Assembly: GCF_004359215.1 (NCBI RefSeq)
Contig: NC_090617.1
Span: 4,473,932-4,484,319 of the forward strand
DNA: 10,388 bases
Origin: Bremia lactucae
Lineage: Eukaryota; Oomycota; Peronosporomycetes; Peronosporales; Peronosporaceae
Direction: 5' to 3'
Part shown: piece after piece, positions 1 through 7,741 of the stretch
Position numbering within the stretch: the stretch's first letter is position 1
Layout of the letters: every line of letters begins with the position of its first letter
Program-made: the position numbers and the translations under genes
Notes under the pieces: generated by a model
The model's database searches: none
Seen by the model: the letters and a program-made list of their open reading frames with translations, nothing else
Told to the model about the DNA's origin: nothing

Positions 1-58
1 TAATATATAATTAACAACCCTTAAGTGTTAATTTCATGTAACGATACACCCCGTTACA
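1..58 (-). mobile_element. 5' tip of an LTR, retrotransposon running off the left edge
   Basis: Read on the minus strand from position 58 leftward, the sequence begins TGTAACGGGGTGTATCGTTA and matches the start of the complete LTR at 9568 for the first 33 bases. It then diverges but keeps the same layout. The TG start and the CCCCGTTACA edge at 49-58 mark the LTR boundary, so host DNA begins at 59. Whether this is a solo LTR or the 5' LTR of a full element pointing left cannot be seen, and no target-site duplication can be tested. It belongs to the same family as the right-hand element but is a distinct variant, in opposite orientation. Confidence 0.85.
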
Positions 59-520
59 GTATTACGACGTGCCCGCCTACAGATCAGATGCGCGAATTGT
101 TTATTACCCAGTACACCTTAAAAATAAATTGTTACGATGTCAATTCCAAGCAAGTACCATGCTTTAACTCATTTCTTGAATCGACCAAGTTTAGAACTAG
201 CTGGTAGCAGTGCAGGTAGCGATAGAAAACTTCACAAACAGTTGGTTAACATCGCAAAATGATGGTGAAAATAATCGATTACCATGACTGTACATTGCGC
301 GACATATTAAATTTATACCGCGCAAATGGACGAGCGGCACATCCAATGTCACGTGGTGTGGAGGAGAATGACTTAATCTCATGCATTTGACTTTTAATAT
401 ATATGAAGTTTTTTTAATTCGCTCTGTTCAAGTTTATTGTAATATCACTGTAATTTATCTTTAATTTGAATAAAATTAAAGTTTACATGACTAGACAAAC
501 AACTTGTTGTTCATTCGAAT
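59..520. other. AT-rich spacer, 3' flank of LPMO gene 1
   Basis: No gene is recognisable here. The part nearest 520 should hold the 3' untranslated region of the minus-strand LPMO gene. A minus-strand AATAAA lies at 433-438, about 85 bases past the stop codon, and could serve as a polyadenylation signal, although such signals are weakly defined in oomycetes. The short open frames (about 60 codons) show no family features. Confidence 0.5.
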
Positions 521-1660
521 TTACTGAGGTTTCACAGTACCAACTTTTGCGTTACTCTGCACATTGTTAAAGCTGTAGCTGTTCTGCGAGTCTGACACGG
601 GTCCCTGGTATGGATTCTGATCGGCGTCGCCATCAGATTCATTAGCAGTGGAACTTGTATCTTTTTGATTGAGATTACCACCCGGGTTTGTCTGACTATC
701 TTTGCCTTGAACCTTATTATCCGCTTCGTCGTCTCCGGCAATATCAAGTGAGCCACATTCATCAACGTCTTCGGCGATATCAAATGAGCCACATTCATCG
801 TCATCCGATTCGGGTGTAGACGAAGGGACAGACTGCGTCTCACTTGAAGAAGAACTTGTCGACGATGAATAGGTTGACGGGGTGGATGGTGGAGTAGATT
901 TAGGAGTGGATGACGGGGTGGTTGACGGTCTGGATGAAGGCGCGGATGACGGAGTTGACGGTGGAGTGGAAGAAGGATTCAGCGAAGGGGTGACTGACGG
1001 GATTTCAGAATATGAGGAATTTGTATTCGTTGTTGGTGAAGATCCACGAGGTAATGGCGTCTGAGGTGACCCTGAACCGCCAATGAGCGGAGCACAGTTG
1101 ACATATATTTGCCAGCTCGGTCCATGCATGGCCATCCAGTACAGTGTAAGAAAACTAGCTCCGGCGCATTTTGTCTTGTCATACGGCAATTGGGCAGGAG
1201 CAGTCGTAAAGTGGGCAGGGCAGTTATCATCTTGAAATGCGCGTTCATTATCGCACCAAACTTCACATGGGCCTTCGTGGGACGCCGTAAATCCTTTTTC
1301 GGAGGAGTGCGTCCACTCAACTTGTGCTGGAAGGGGTTGTGGAGTGGCAGCGGGATCGGCATTACCGCATGTCAATGTAGCACCAGTCACGGTAATCACA
1401 GCTTTGTCATCGATAAGCTCCTTGAGAGATTTGTACTTGCTGGCTGCGAATGCCTTGGTGTAAGCTTCAACATTTGCATTTGGTGCCGTATTATAAACGC
1501 CGGGAAATCCAGTACCGGAGGAATCGATTGTTGCAATATATTGGGTCTTGTCTCCAGATTCCGGGCTGAAAAATGCTGCCGGCTTATACATATAACCGTG
1601 ACCAGAAACGCAAGTTGCTGCTAAAGCAGAGGCCACTAAACAATTTACGCTGGAAATCAT
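521..1660 (-). CDS. secreted AA17-like copper LPMO with acidic Cys-containing tail
   Basis: The 379-residue product is a predicted secreted copper lytic polysaccharide monooxygenase. Residues 1-20 form a signal peptide ending CVSG, so the mature chain starts at His21 (HGYMYKP), the N-terminal half of the histidine brace. The second brace histidine is probably H128 in SHEGPCEVWC. The WMAMH..SWQIYVNC stretch gives H179, Q184 and Y186, which resemble the second-sphere His, Gln and axial Tyr of AA9-type LPMOs. Six cysteines (98, 132, 136, 147, 165, 189) could make three disulfides and are all shared with the gene at 6382-7203. Residues 65-85 (AYTKAF..SKYKSLKEL) are also shared. A Ser/Thr/Pro linker covers about 196-285. 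The tail after it is acidic and contains a 12-residue repeat with Cys290 and Cys302. No intron is needed. Family placement is from recognition of motifs; pectin as substrate comes from characterised AA17 members and is inference here. Confidence 0.85.
   Translation of the reverse strand: MISSVNCLVASALAATCVSGHGYMYKPAAFFSPESGDKTQYIATIDSSGTGFPGVYNTAPNANVEAYTKAFAASKYKSLKELIDDKAVITVTGATLTCGNADPAATPQPLPAQVEWTHSSEKGFTASHEGPCEVWCDNERAFQDDNCPAHFTTAPAQLPYDKTKCAGASFLTLYWMAMHGPSWQIYVNCAPLIGGSGSPQTPLPRGSSPTTNTNSSYSEIPSVTPSLNPSSTPPSTPSSAPSSRPSTTPSSTPKSTPPSTPSTYSSSTSSSSSETQSVPSSTPESDDDECGSFDIAEDVDECGSLDIAGDDEADNKVQGKDSQTNPGGNLNQKDTSSTANESDGDADQNPYQGPVSDSQNSYSFNNVQSNAKVGTVKPQ
732..803 (-). repeat. two-copy 36-bp tandem repeat inside LPMO gene 1
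   Basis: Positions 732-767 and 768-803 are imperfect direct repeats with a period of exactly 36 bp, so the reading frame is kept. Each copy encodes a version of DECGS(F/L)DIA followed by E or G and then D. Each therefore adds one cysteine to the acidic tail outside the catalytic domain. The minus-strand gene at 6382-7203 lacks any such repeat. Confidence 0.85.
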
Positions 1661-1684
1661 TTTCTTGCTACTGAAGAGACTGAG

Positions 1685-1701
1685 AAATTGAAAATGAAAA
1701 A
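1685..1701 (-). promoter_or_regulatory. oomycete-type initiator upstream of LPMO gene 1
   Basis: On the minus strand this reads TTTTTCATTTTCAATTT. It fits the oomycete core promoter, an Inr (YCAYTYY) followed by a flanking CAWTTT element, with the spacing one base shorter than the consensus. The A of the start codon is 29 bases downstream of the shared 13-mer (1689-1701), giving a short 5' leader of about 35 bases. TTTTTCATTTTCA is identical to the element upstream of the gene at 6382-7203. Confidence 0.55.
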
Positions 1702-1898
1702 CTTGACGCAGTCAAAAGTTAACACGAATGTCGTGATTGAAACTAGTGCGTCCCTTTACCTGCCCAGAAGATGGTAATTAGCATTCGAATTGTGCGTAAA
1801 ATATGTCAATAACCATGTTTTTGAAGAACGTATCGTCAAAACGATTTATCACTACTGAATTATAGGATGTGCATGTGTTAAGCAAAAAAAACTTAACA

Positions 1899-2390
1899 AG
1901 CTTGTGCATAAACAATCCGAGCTCGTATAACTTGTGTTAATACGAAGTACAGCTGTTTGAGCCTTAAAAGACAGCACCGACATAAAGCTCTTTCATTGTG
2001 TGCGAATTGTCGAGAAGCCCTGAAAATTAAAAACACAACCCATTTCTCGCACACTCAAATTACCCGTTACAAATGCGGTCACTACACCTTTAACGAGTAA
2101 GCTGATTTTTGATGTATATGCGTGTATAAGCGATCAAAGATTGTTGGTCAAGCATAACATCCAAATATGAATGTACTACGAACTAACTTTATTCCGTTTC
2201 GAGTGGTACTTTGTACGTTTCTACCATTGCAGTAAAAGCGTTACTTGGTCATTTTATGAAGTCATACATTGGAGCTTATCGCAACACATGTTGCTGGCAG
2301 GCCGAACAGAATAAATGGTGTAGCAAAAGGCAAACCCTTTATAAACTCGATGTCATGTGTGCGAAAATTCGGAATGTTCGATATTATGTA
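1899..2390 (+). repeat. diverged spacer duplication, copy A
   Basis: By eye this stretch aligns collinearly with about 3403-3870. Anchors shared by both copies are AATCCGAGC near the start, GCTGTTT, CCATTTCTCGC in the middle, ATCAAAGA, and near the end a TAAA..GG(T)(G/A)TAGCAA string followed by CTCGA. Identity between the anchors is moderate and includes small indels, so the duplication is old. No coding capacity is conserved between the copies. What was duplicated is unknown: it may be an old non-autonomous transposon or ancestral flank of a duplicated gene. Confidence 0.6.
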
Positions 2391-3023
2391 AGATAGAACG
2401 TGTAAGGACGGTCTATAACTTAGCTTATAATTCTGAAGTCGCATAAAATGGGTCACCGCTTATATGTTTTGCGATAACATCTACTTATTTTTAACACCTT
2501 TATTGAGGTCAAGCACAAGCTAGCTAGGTGGCCTAACAGCGGTCTCACTTTAGTATTCAGCTCGTTTAGTAATATGCGTTCGAAGTGGCCATCGAATCTG
2601 AATTCATTAGTTCAAAATTGAGCATCTTTGGACATACGCTCATGCAAGAGAGTCGAAAATCAGTCTTGCCGACGTAAAATGCTTTCCAAGGCCTTAGAAT
2701 ACTAGTTTAGACAAAAATACTTTCAAGCGGATATATTTTGATTTTAAAGATTTTTTAGGCGGACATGATTACTGTAGAAACGTTTTTATGTATTTAAAGC
2801 GTCCTACACAAGAGTCAAGTTGGGCCATCGTGATGTGCAGGTTCTGGAATAGCTTGCATTTTATAATCAAGCAACTTTTTAGCAGCCTAATCGTCTCAGA
2901 TGACCAATAACATTTCAGGTTAAAAGTCGTAAAAGTCGTCATTTTAAGCCGCATAATTGCGGAAGTTCTTGTGCAAATACGCCGCTAGCCCAAGGAACTT
3001 TCGAAGTCCTTTGACGTCGACTG

Positions 3024-3068
3024 CGCGTGGTGAGCGAAGCTTCGTTCACAATTTAACAGACCCACGCG
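3024..3068. repeat. nested palindrome
   Basis: The 20-base near-palindrome GTGAGCGAAGCTTCGTTCAC (3030-3049, one mismatched pair) sits inside an outer inverted repeat, CGCGTGG (3024-3030) and CCACGCG (3062-3068). No promoter or gene nearby explains it, and it may be coincidental. Confidence 0.5.
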
Positions 3069-3402
3069 ATTCATTAAATGCTCATTTTTCTGTAAGATAA
3101 ATAACGACAATGACTCCTTCTGTATTTCGCAGCTTTGAGTCGTAACATGTTTTACAGCTAGCAAGAGCTTACTATGGAGCACACCAAAAATATTAATGTA
3201 CTTTGAAATATTCAATCGGACATTCATATTCGATAAATTATGAAGTTTTTCAGCGCGCTTTTGCTGGCTGCCATAATCCCTCATTAATAAGGCAGCGTTT
3301 CTTGATGGCAAGCACACGCTGTGCTGTGTACATAATTCAGCTTTTGCAGGAATTAGAAGCTTGCGAGTTATGACGTAATTCGTGCTTCATTTATAATTTA
3401 TC

Positions 3403-3870
3403 TAGCTACTGCACATTTAATCCGAGCGCGTAAAAACTTTGTTAACAGGAAGTAAAGCTGTTTACCAACAAAATCGAAAACAAAGTCTTACATTTTATGC
3501 GAGCGGTCAGTGAGCACTGAGACAAGATGATATGTTTAAACCATTTCTCGCGCATTTAAATGTACCAGTTAAAATTGCAATCACTATGCTATCAACGAAA
3601 TAGATGCATATTAAATCTCAATATCAAAGACCTATGTTGATTACGGAGCTCAACAATTACGAGATAGCTTATATACGTTTGCGAATTGCATTTGGTGCGT
3701 TTGGGCCCTTTCGGTGGACGATTTTGCGTATTCACTATCTGTATATTAGTTTACTTATCTTAACGCATCTTCTTGAAAACTAAATAAATTAAACGGTATA
3801 GCAAGAAAGTGTAACTCTTTGTGACCTCGACAATATGGGTGCTGAATTTCAAACTTCCAATTAAATTCAT
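3403..3870 (+). repeat. diverged spacer duplication, copy B
   Basis: This is the second copy of the sequence described at 1899-2390, in the same orientation and about 1.5 kb downstream. The match is clearest at 3419-3470, 3541-3600 and 3760-3845. The ends are fuzzy and were set where the alignment by eye is lost. No terminal inverted repeats or target-site duplications were recognised. Confidence 0.6.
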
Positions 3871-4799
3871 AATGGCACACTTCAAGCATCGCCATGTAAT
3901 GGTTTTCGGACACTTGTTAAGCAGTGTCGTTCTAGAGGCACCCAGCTAAGATTCCAGTCTGTACTGAACCACATCTTGTTCGGTAGACGATTAACAAACA
4001 CGAAAACTTGTGTAGCGCATTATTCATTTCTTACGAAGTTGAAGCTTTTGAAACGCGATGTGGATCGCGCATCGTGTATCATTATGTATCCTGTATACTG
4101 CAAAGCGTGCCTCTGCATTTAAAGAAAAGCTGTCTTCTTGATAATTTTTCTAACGCAGCGTGCAACGGCGCGCTGCAAAACTTGACAAACTGTCGTTTCA
4201 GATAGACGCCTATTGGATTCAAATTCTATAAGAAAATCGGTGTGGATGTTAACAGTGAACGTTCTCTTTGCTTGCTGAAAAACATGTTACGACTTAACGC
4301 TGGATCTTGAAAGCCTTTCCTTTACGAATTTTACCAGTTGTCTCTCGGACTGCATCCATATAGAAGGTAGAACACATGGCGAATTGTGTGCGCATGGTTT
4401 AAATGCGAAGTTTTTTCTATGAAATCGTGAATAAACCTACGTTCACAACACGATGTTAACCCTAGACTGCGGTAATTCAACACATCCTTTTCCTTCGATG
4501 AGGGACGGCGCACTCTAACAATTAAAGCATCGTTGCACTATCGCCATATATTTATAAATAAGAGTATTGCTTACGGAACGTGCCGATTCATCATTGTTTG
4601 GCGATTTCGCTCTTACCATTAACGTGAGCATTAATTAATTTACATTGCAAATCATTTGTATAGCACCACATGGAGCTTATTCAATCGCCAGTTGATTCAT
4701 CTATGTCAAATCAAAAATAGAATTTAAAGCCAAGTTCGGTAACCTTTTCACTGAATGCACAATTGGCACGAAGGCATTAAAAAATTCATCACCAATGCA

Positions 4800-5120
4800 A
4801 TGGTTTCGCCATATTTGACTGTATTTGCTGCAAGAGTCGCAATACTTATTGCCGTGACGAAGGCTCACAGCTATGTTGTCGAACCTGCACCATTTGGCCG
4901 GAGAACTTCACACAACAGAATACCCCGGGAACGCCAGAGCGAGGCTTCTCGCTCGCCAACAGTACAGAGCGCGACTTACCAGCAAAGATTATATGGAAAG
5001 ACTTCGGGATCTTAGGGACCTTACGAAGGATGGTGTGATGACAAATTGGCGTTTACGGACTTCAAGTGAGCAGTGAATTATCCGGAAGTGCCTGCTTTGC
5101 CACCCTACGATGTACAGACT
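4800..5120 (+). pseudogene. 5' part of a broken AA17-like LPMO gene
   Basis: An ATG at 4800 starts a 22-residue signal peptide, and the mature chain would begin at His (codon 4866-4868) with AHSYVVEPAP, as expected for an LPMO. About 50 residues later, against roughly 100 in the intact genes, the same frame matches the core: GPYEGWCDD at 5016-5042 corresponds to GPCEVYCDD, and AVNYPEVPALPPYD at 5070-5111 corresponds to AVDYPESPASLPYD. Damage is plain. There are in-frame stops at 5013-5015, 5067-5069 (at the position of a conserved Cys) and 5124-5126, a central deletion of about 50 codons, and loss of the second brace histidine. A second frame near 4970-5020 reads SKDYMERLRDL, perhaps the SKYKSLKEL segment after a frameshift. 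Homology ends at about 5111, and the rest of the gene lies inverted just downstream. Confidence 0.85.
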
Positions 5121-5153
5121 GGATAGCCGGTGTAGCCTCCGGATCTACAGCCC

Positions 5154-5570
5154 CTAAAAGTCCGCACCGCTCGCTTCCGGCATATCTATAGTACCAGAAT
5201 TCGGATCTTTTGCAATCTCTGAAACATTATTCTTATTCGAAAGTATTGACGTGGCCGGCTTCTCGATCGTACCAAATGTATATACATCACCATTCGATGT
5301 GTCTATTTCGCTGCACCCTTCAAGTTTGGGTTTTCCAAATCCGCAGTAATACTTGTTGTCATTTTTGAGGCACTTATTGTGGTACCAGCAGCTCTAGGTG
5401 ACGGTGACATCAGCGTTGTCGGTATCTGGTCTGCATTGATTTCATCAGGGACGATGCTTGCAGTGCTGCTCACCTTTCCGGTGAGTGGGACGCAATTTAC
5501 GACTGCATCATCTTTGCCCCAACCCATAGATTGAGCCCCAGCTGTTCCAACCATAACTCGGCCTTCCACA
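5154..5570 (-). pseudogene. inverted 3' part of the same broken LPMO gene
   Basis: On the minus strand the codon at 5568-5570 starts CGRPSYGWNSWGSIYGLG, which aligns without gaps to CAGASFLTLYWMAMHGPS of the gene at 521-1660. This is the region just after the point where the plus-strand half stops. The second-sphere His has become Tyr. The frame then shifts, and VNCVPLTG at 5477-5500 matches the conserved end of the catalytic domain. A Ser/Thr-rich linker follows. That frame ends at 5303-5305, but a shift near 5321 opens a further stretch (EGCSEIDTSNGDVYTFGT and on) to a stop at 5154-5156, probably the original tail. At least two frameshifts are therefore needed. The fragment cannot be a separate gene, because it lacks a signal peptide, His1 and the second brace His. 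Confidence 0.78.
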
Positions 5571-6381
5571 CAGCAATAATTATGTGGCGGGAATTGTTCT
5601 CACCGCCGTTATTGAGTTGACATTCTGGAGAGGTTGTACATATATATATATATGTTGTAGACATGAAGTTATTTGTGTGTTTCATGCAAAAAGAAGGACA
5701 TTGTTTCCCGCATAGTCAATTTATTATTCAAGGTTTTTCTTTGGTGAGTCGTAGCAGCTCATATCGATTGCCACTTCGAGTCATTGTGCTGACATTTGCT
5801 ATGACGGAGAAATCTCTTGTTTTTGTGAGTCAAAAGCGCTTGGCAACAATTGGTTGCGTTACCTAAACTTATAATTATAGACTTGCGATTCGATTTTTAT
5901 TATGCTACATTCGCAGAGGTCACCAGCGAATTTTTTTACTGCCTGCGTTTGTAATGTAGCAAGTGGGACTTCGAAAGTTCAAAAAAAAAGTTTTTATCTT
6001 GTAGACACATTTGGGGCTCCTACAATCAACAACACTTTCGTCGCGGGAGAAAACGGTGTCTAAACTTAAAATGTGTAAGCACCGACGCAGATTGCGATTC
6101 GTTTAGTCAGTACGTTGAAGTGATCATCATTTCTTTTGGACCGCGTGACACGTATGAAAACTCTTAGTACATCACGTGGAGAATAAACAAAGTTCCGGTA
6201 TATATTACAAGAATATCGCCTTAATGTCCATTAACGACGAAACTAAAACTCACGATTCATTTCTTTGTTGCACAAAAAAATAAATTCAGCATTGCGTAAT
6301 TAAACATTTCATATGTAGAACGGACGCCATTCCAAATTGTGACAGGGGTGATACTCACAGAAACTTCCTGAAACTTACTTC
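5571..6381. other. spacer between the broken LPMO gene and LPMO gene 2
   Basis: Bases 5571 onward should be the original 3' flank of the broken gene, if its 3' half was flipped in place. A short TA run lies at 5641-5652. A 67-codon plus-strand frame at 5663-5866 and shorter ones have no recognisable features. The last part is the 3' flank of the minus-strand LPMO gene. Nothing else was recognised. Confidence 0.45.
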
Positions 6382-7203
6382 TTACTGGCGGCGGCGGCGC
6401 ACCAAACACTTTTCAGATGCAGGTGTTTCTTGCACCTTAGGCGCTCCTCCTGTCGGGGCCTTAACCTCCGTGGTGGGTGTCTCCTCCGTCTGCGAATCAG
6501 ATGTGTCGGTGCTCTCCTCAGTTGGAGACGGTGCAGGAGCCGTACTAGGTCCAGCCGCACTAGTATCACTCGTTGGTGTCGCAAGTGTTTCATATGCGTC
6601 ACTTGAGCCGGCTGTAGTACTTGTTGAACCAGTGAGTGGAACGCAAGCAGTATACATTTGCCATGGAGTCGTGTGCAAGGCGATCCAGTAGCTTGACAGT
6701 ACTGCCGCACCCTCGCACTTGGATTTATCGTAGGGCAAACTGGCCGGGCTTTCAGGGTAGTCGACAGCACAATTCCAATTCTGAAACACTCGCGTATCGT
6801 CACAGTAGACCTCACATGGACCCTGATGGGAGAAACCGTCCCACTGGACCGTTTCGGGTAGGTCCTGCGGCGTCCCATCTTTCAGTGCATAGCCGCAGTC
6901 TTTCGTGGCACCTGGCTCGAGCACTTCATTCGCCCAGGCCAACTCCCGAAGGGTCTTGTATGTGCTCGCATTAAAAGCAGTCCAATATGCTTTCGTATTG
7001 GAATCTGAATCGGTAGAGTAGGACTGGCCACTCGGCACAGGCAACGCTTCAGCGGCCAAGATAGTACTGGACGGACTATTCATATTGTAAAATCCAGCAG
7101 GATAAGTCATTACAGGGTATACCACATTATTGTGAGCCTCAATCGACGCAGACAACACAATAAATGAAGTTGCCAGCGCAGAGGTTTTCATAAAGCATAC
7201 CAT
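6382..7203 (-). CDS. secreted AA17-like copper LPMO with polybasic C-terminus
   Basis: The 273-residue product is a predicted secreted copper LPMO and the cleanest family member here. Two start codons are possible, at 7203 and 7191 (Met1 or Met5). The shorter one gives a more typical signal peptide, MKTSALATSFIVLSASIEA. Cleavage exposes His24 (HNNVVYP) for the copper brace, and the likely second ligand is H126 in SHQGPCEVYC. YWIALHTTPWQMYTACVPLTG supplies H177, Q182 and Y184. Cysteines 103, 130, 134, 145, 163 and 187 match the six of the gene at 521-1660. N78 in FNAS is an N-glycosylation sequon. From about residue 192 the chain is a Ser/Thr/Pro/Glu linker, and it ends CLVRRRRQ. The lone Cys266 before four arginines is unusual for a secreted tail. 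Oxidative attack on plant pectin is inferred from characterised AA17 enzymes. Confidence 0.87.
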   Translation of the reverse strand: MVCFMKTSALATSFIVLSASIEAHNNVVYPVMTYPAGFYNMNSPSSTILAAEALPVPSGQSYSTDSDSNTKAYWTAFNASTYKTLRELAWANEVLEPGATKDCGYALKDGTPQDLPETVQWDGFSHQGPCEVYCDDTRVFQNWNCAVDYPESPASLPYDKSKCEGAAVLSSYWIALHTTPWQMYTACVPLTGSTSTTAGSSDAYETLATPTSDTSAAGPSTAPAPSPTEESTDTSDSQTEETPTTEVKAPTGGAPKVQETPASEKCLVRRRRQ

Positions 7204-7243
7204 CCTTCCTGATGCGATTTAAAGTCTTATGGAACGAGAAGGC

Positions 7244-7261
7244 GAATGTGAAAATGAAAAA
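7244..7261 (-). promoter_or_regulatory. oomycete-type initiator upstream of LPMO gene 2
   Basis: The minus strand reads TTTTTCATTTTCACATTC. TCATTTT fits the oomycete Inr and CATTC resembles the flanking element. TTTTTCATTTTCA (7249-7261) is identical to the 13-mer upstream of the other intact LPMO gene (1689-1701). The distance from the 13-mer is 46 bases to the first possible start codon and 58 bases to the second. Confidence 0.5.
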
Positions 7262-7385
7262 GGTCGATTGGCTTCGAAAAGCTGCATCGTCAATGAAAAT
7301 AGGAGTTTGGTTAGAAAAAAATAGCGATCAAGAAACCGGTATAATGAACACTTCTATCTTGACAGCTGGTAGACACAAGTAAAAA

Positions 7386-7462
7386 CGAGGCTTCATATGA
7401 ATTTGTTTCGTCAATCATCATATTGAATATAATGTTGGATTACCCGCACCATTTGGACCGAC
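7386..7462 (+). pseudogene. possible relic of a fourth LPMO 5' end
   Basis: CGAGGCTTCATATGA at 7386-7400 and CCCGCACCATTTGGACCG at 7443-7460 resemble the CGAAGGCTCACAGCTATG and CCTGCACCATTTGGCCGG segments of the broken gene around its His1 codon (4858-4901). About 30 extra bases lie between them. GCACCATTTGG is identical in both. There is no intact signal peptide, no His1 and no downstream core, so at best this is a short relic. Chance similarity is a real alternative. Confidence 0.25.
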
Positions 7463-7719
7463 TATTTTAAAAGCTAAGTCTTTAAGGTTTTTAGCCTTAA
7501 TGGCTTGTTATCTCTTTAGTTACTGTCTCGCGGCTGGGTTCCAAGCACCTCGATGCTTCCGTCGCATGGTACACAAGAAGAGAAGGCATCATACGGTCAT
7601 TCTTGAATCACATTATTTCCGTCGAGCTTACATTAATAGAAAAAGAGCGTTGTCATACACAGCATGACGCCCGTTTTATTTATGTGAAGGAGTGGTTTTC
7701 AGAACTCAAGTTGGAATAC

Positions 7720-7740
7720 ATATATATATATATATATATA
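7720..7740. repeat. (TA)10 microsatellite
   Basis: A run of ten perfect TA dinucleotides follows an A at 7720 and leads into AT-rich sequence. A shorter TA run lies at 5641-5652. These are ordinary simple repeats. Confidence 0.95.
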
Positions 7741-7741
7741 A

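Larger units (their letters stand above)
1702..4799. other. 3.1 kb spacer without a convincing gene
   Basis: No open frame here shows a recognisable domain, signal or initiator context. The longest, 110 codons on the minus strand at 2985-3317, has no family features and is treated as chance. What the spacer does hold is a diverged direct duplication (about 1899-2390 and 3403-3870) and a small nested palindrome at 3024-3068. The last part is the promoter flank of the broken LPMO gene, where TCACT near 4749 and CAATT near 4760 may be a weak initiator. Confidence 0.5.

Noticed and set aside
532..1362. Minus-strand frames at 532-843 and 979-1362
   Set aside because: They are alternative frames inside the LPMO coding region and lack its conserved motifs.
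882..1624. Plus-strand frames at 882-1064 and 1109-1624 opposite LPMO gene 1
   Set aside because: They are antisense shadows. The Asp/Gly/Val-rich one is just the complement of the Ser/Thr/Pro linker codons.
2985..3317. 110-codon minus-strand open frame
   Set aside because: No signal peptide, domain, low-complexity pattern or initiator upstream. A frame of this length is expected occasionally in several kb of spacer read in six frames.
5303..5569. An independent 88-codon minus-strand gene
   Set aside because: It contains only VNCVPLTG and the linker of an LPMO, has no signal peptide or His1, and fits exactly as the flipped 3' half of the broken gene.
5999..6076. Possible old LTR or inverted repeat (GTAGACACATTT ... 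AAAATGTGT)
   Set aside because: The matching arms are only 6-9 bases, and no TG...CA ends, primer-binding site or second copy was found.
6375..6974. Other-frame and antisense ORFs across LPMO gene 2
   Set aside because: Shadows of the real gene. The Arg-rich minus-strand frame is the linker read one base off.
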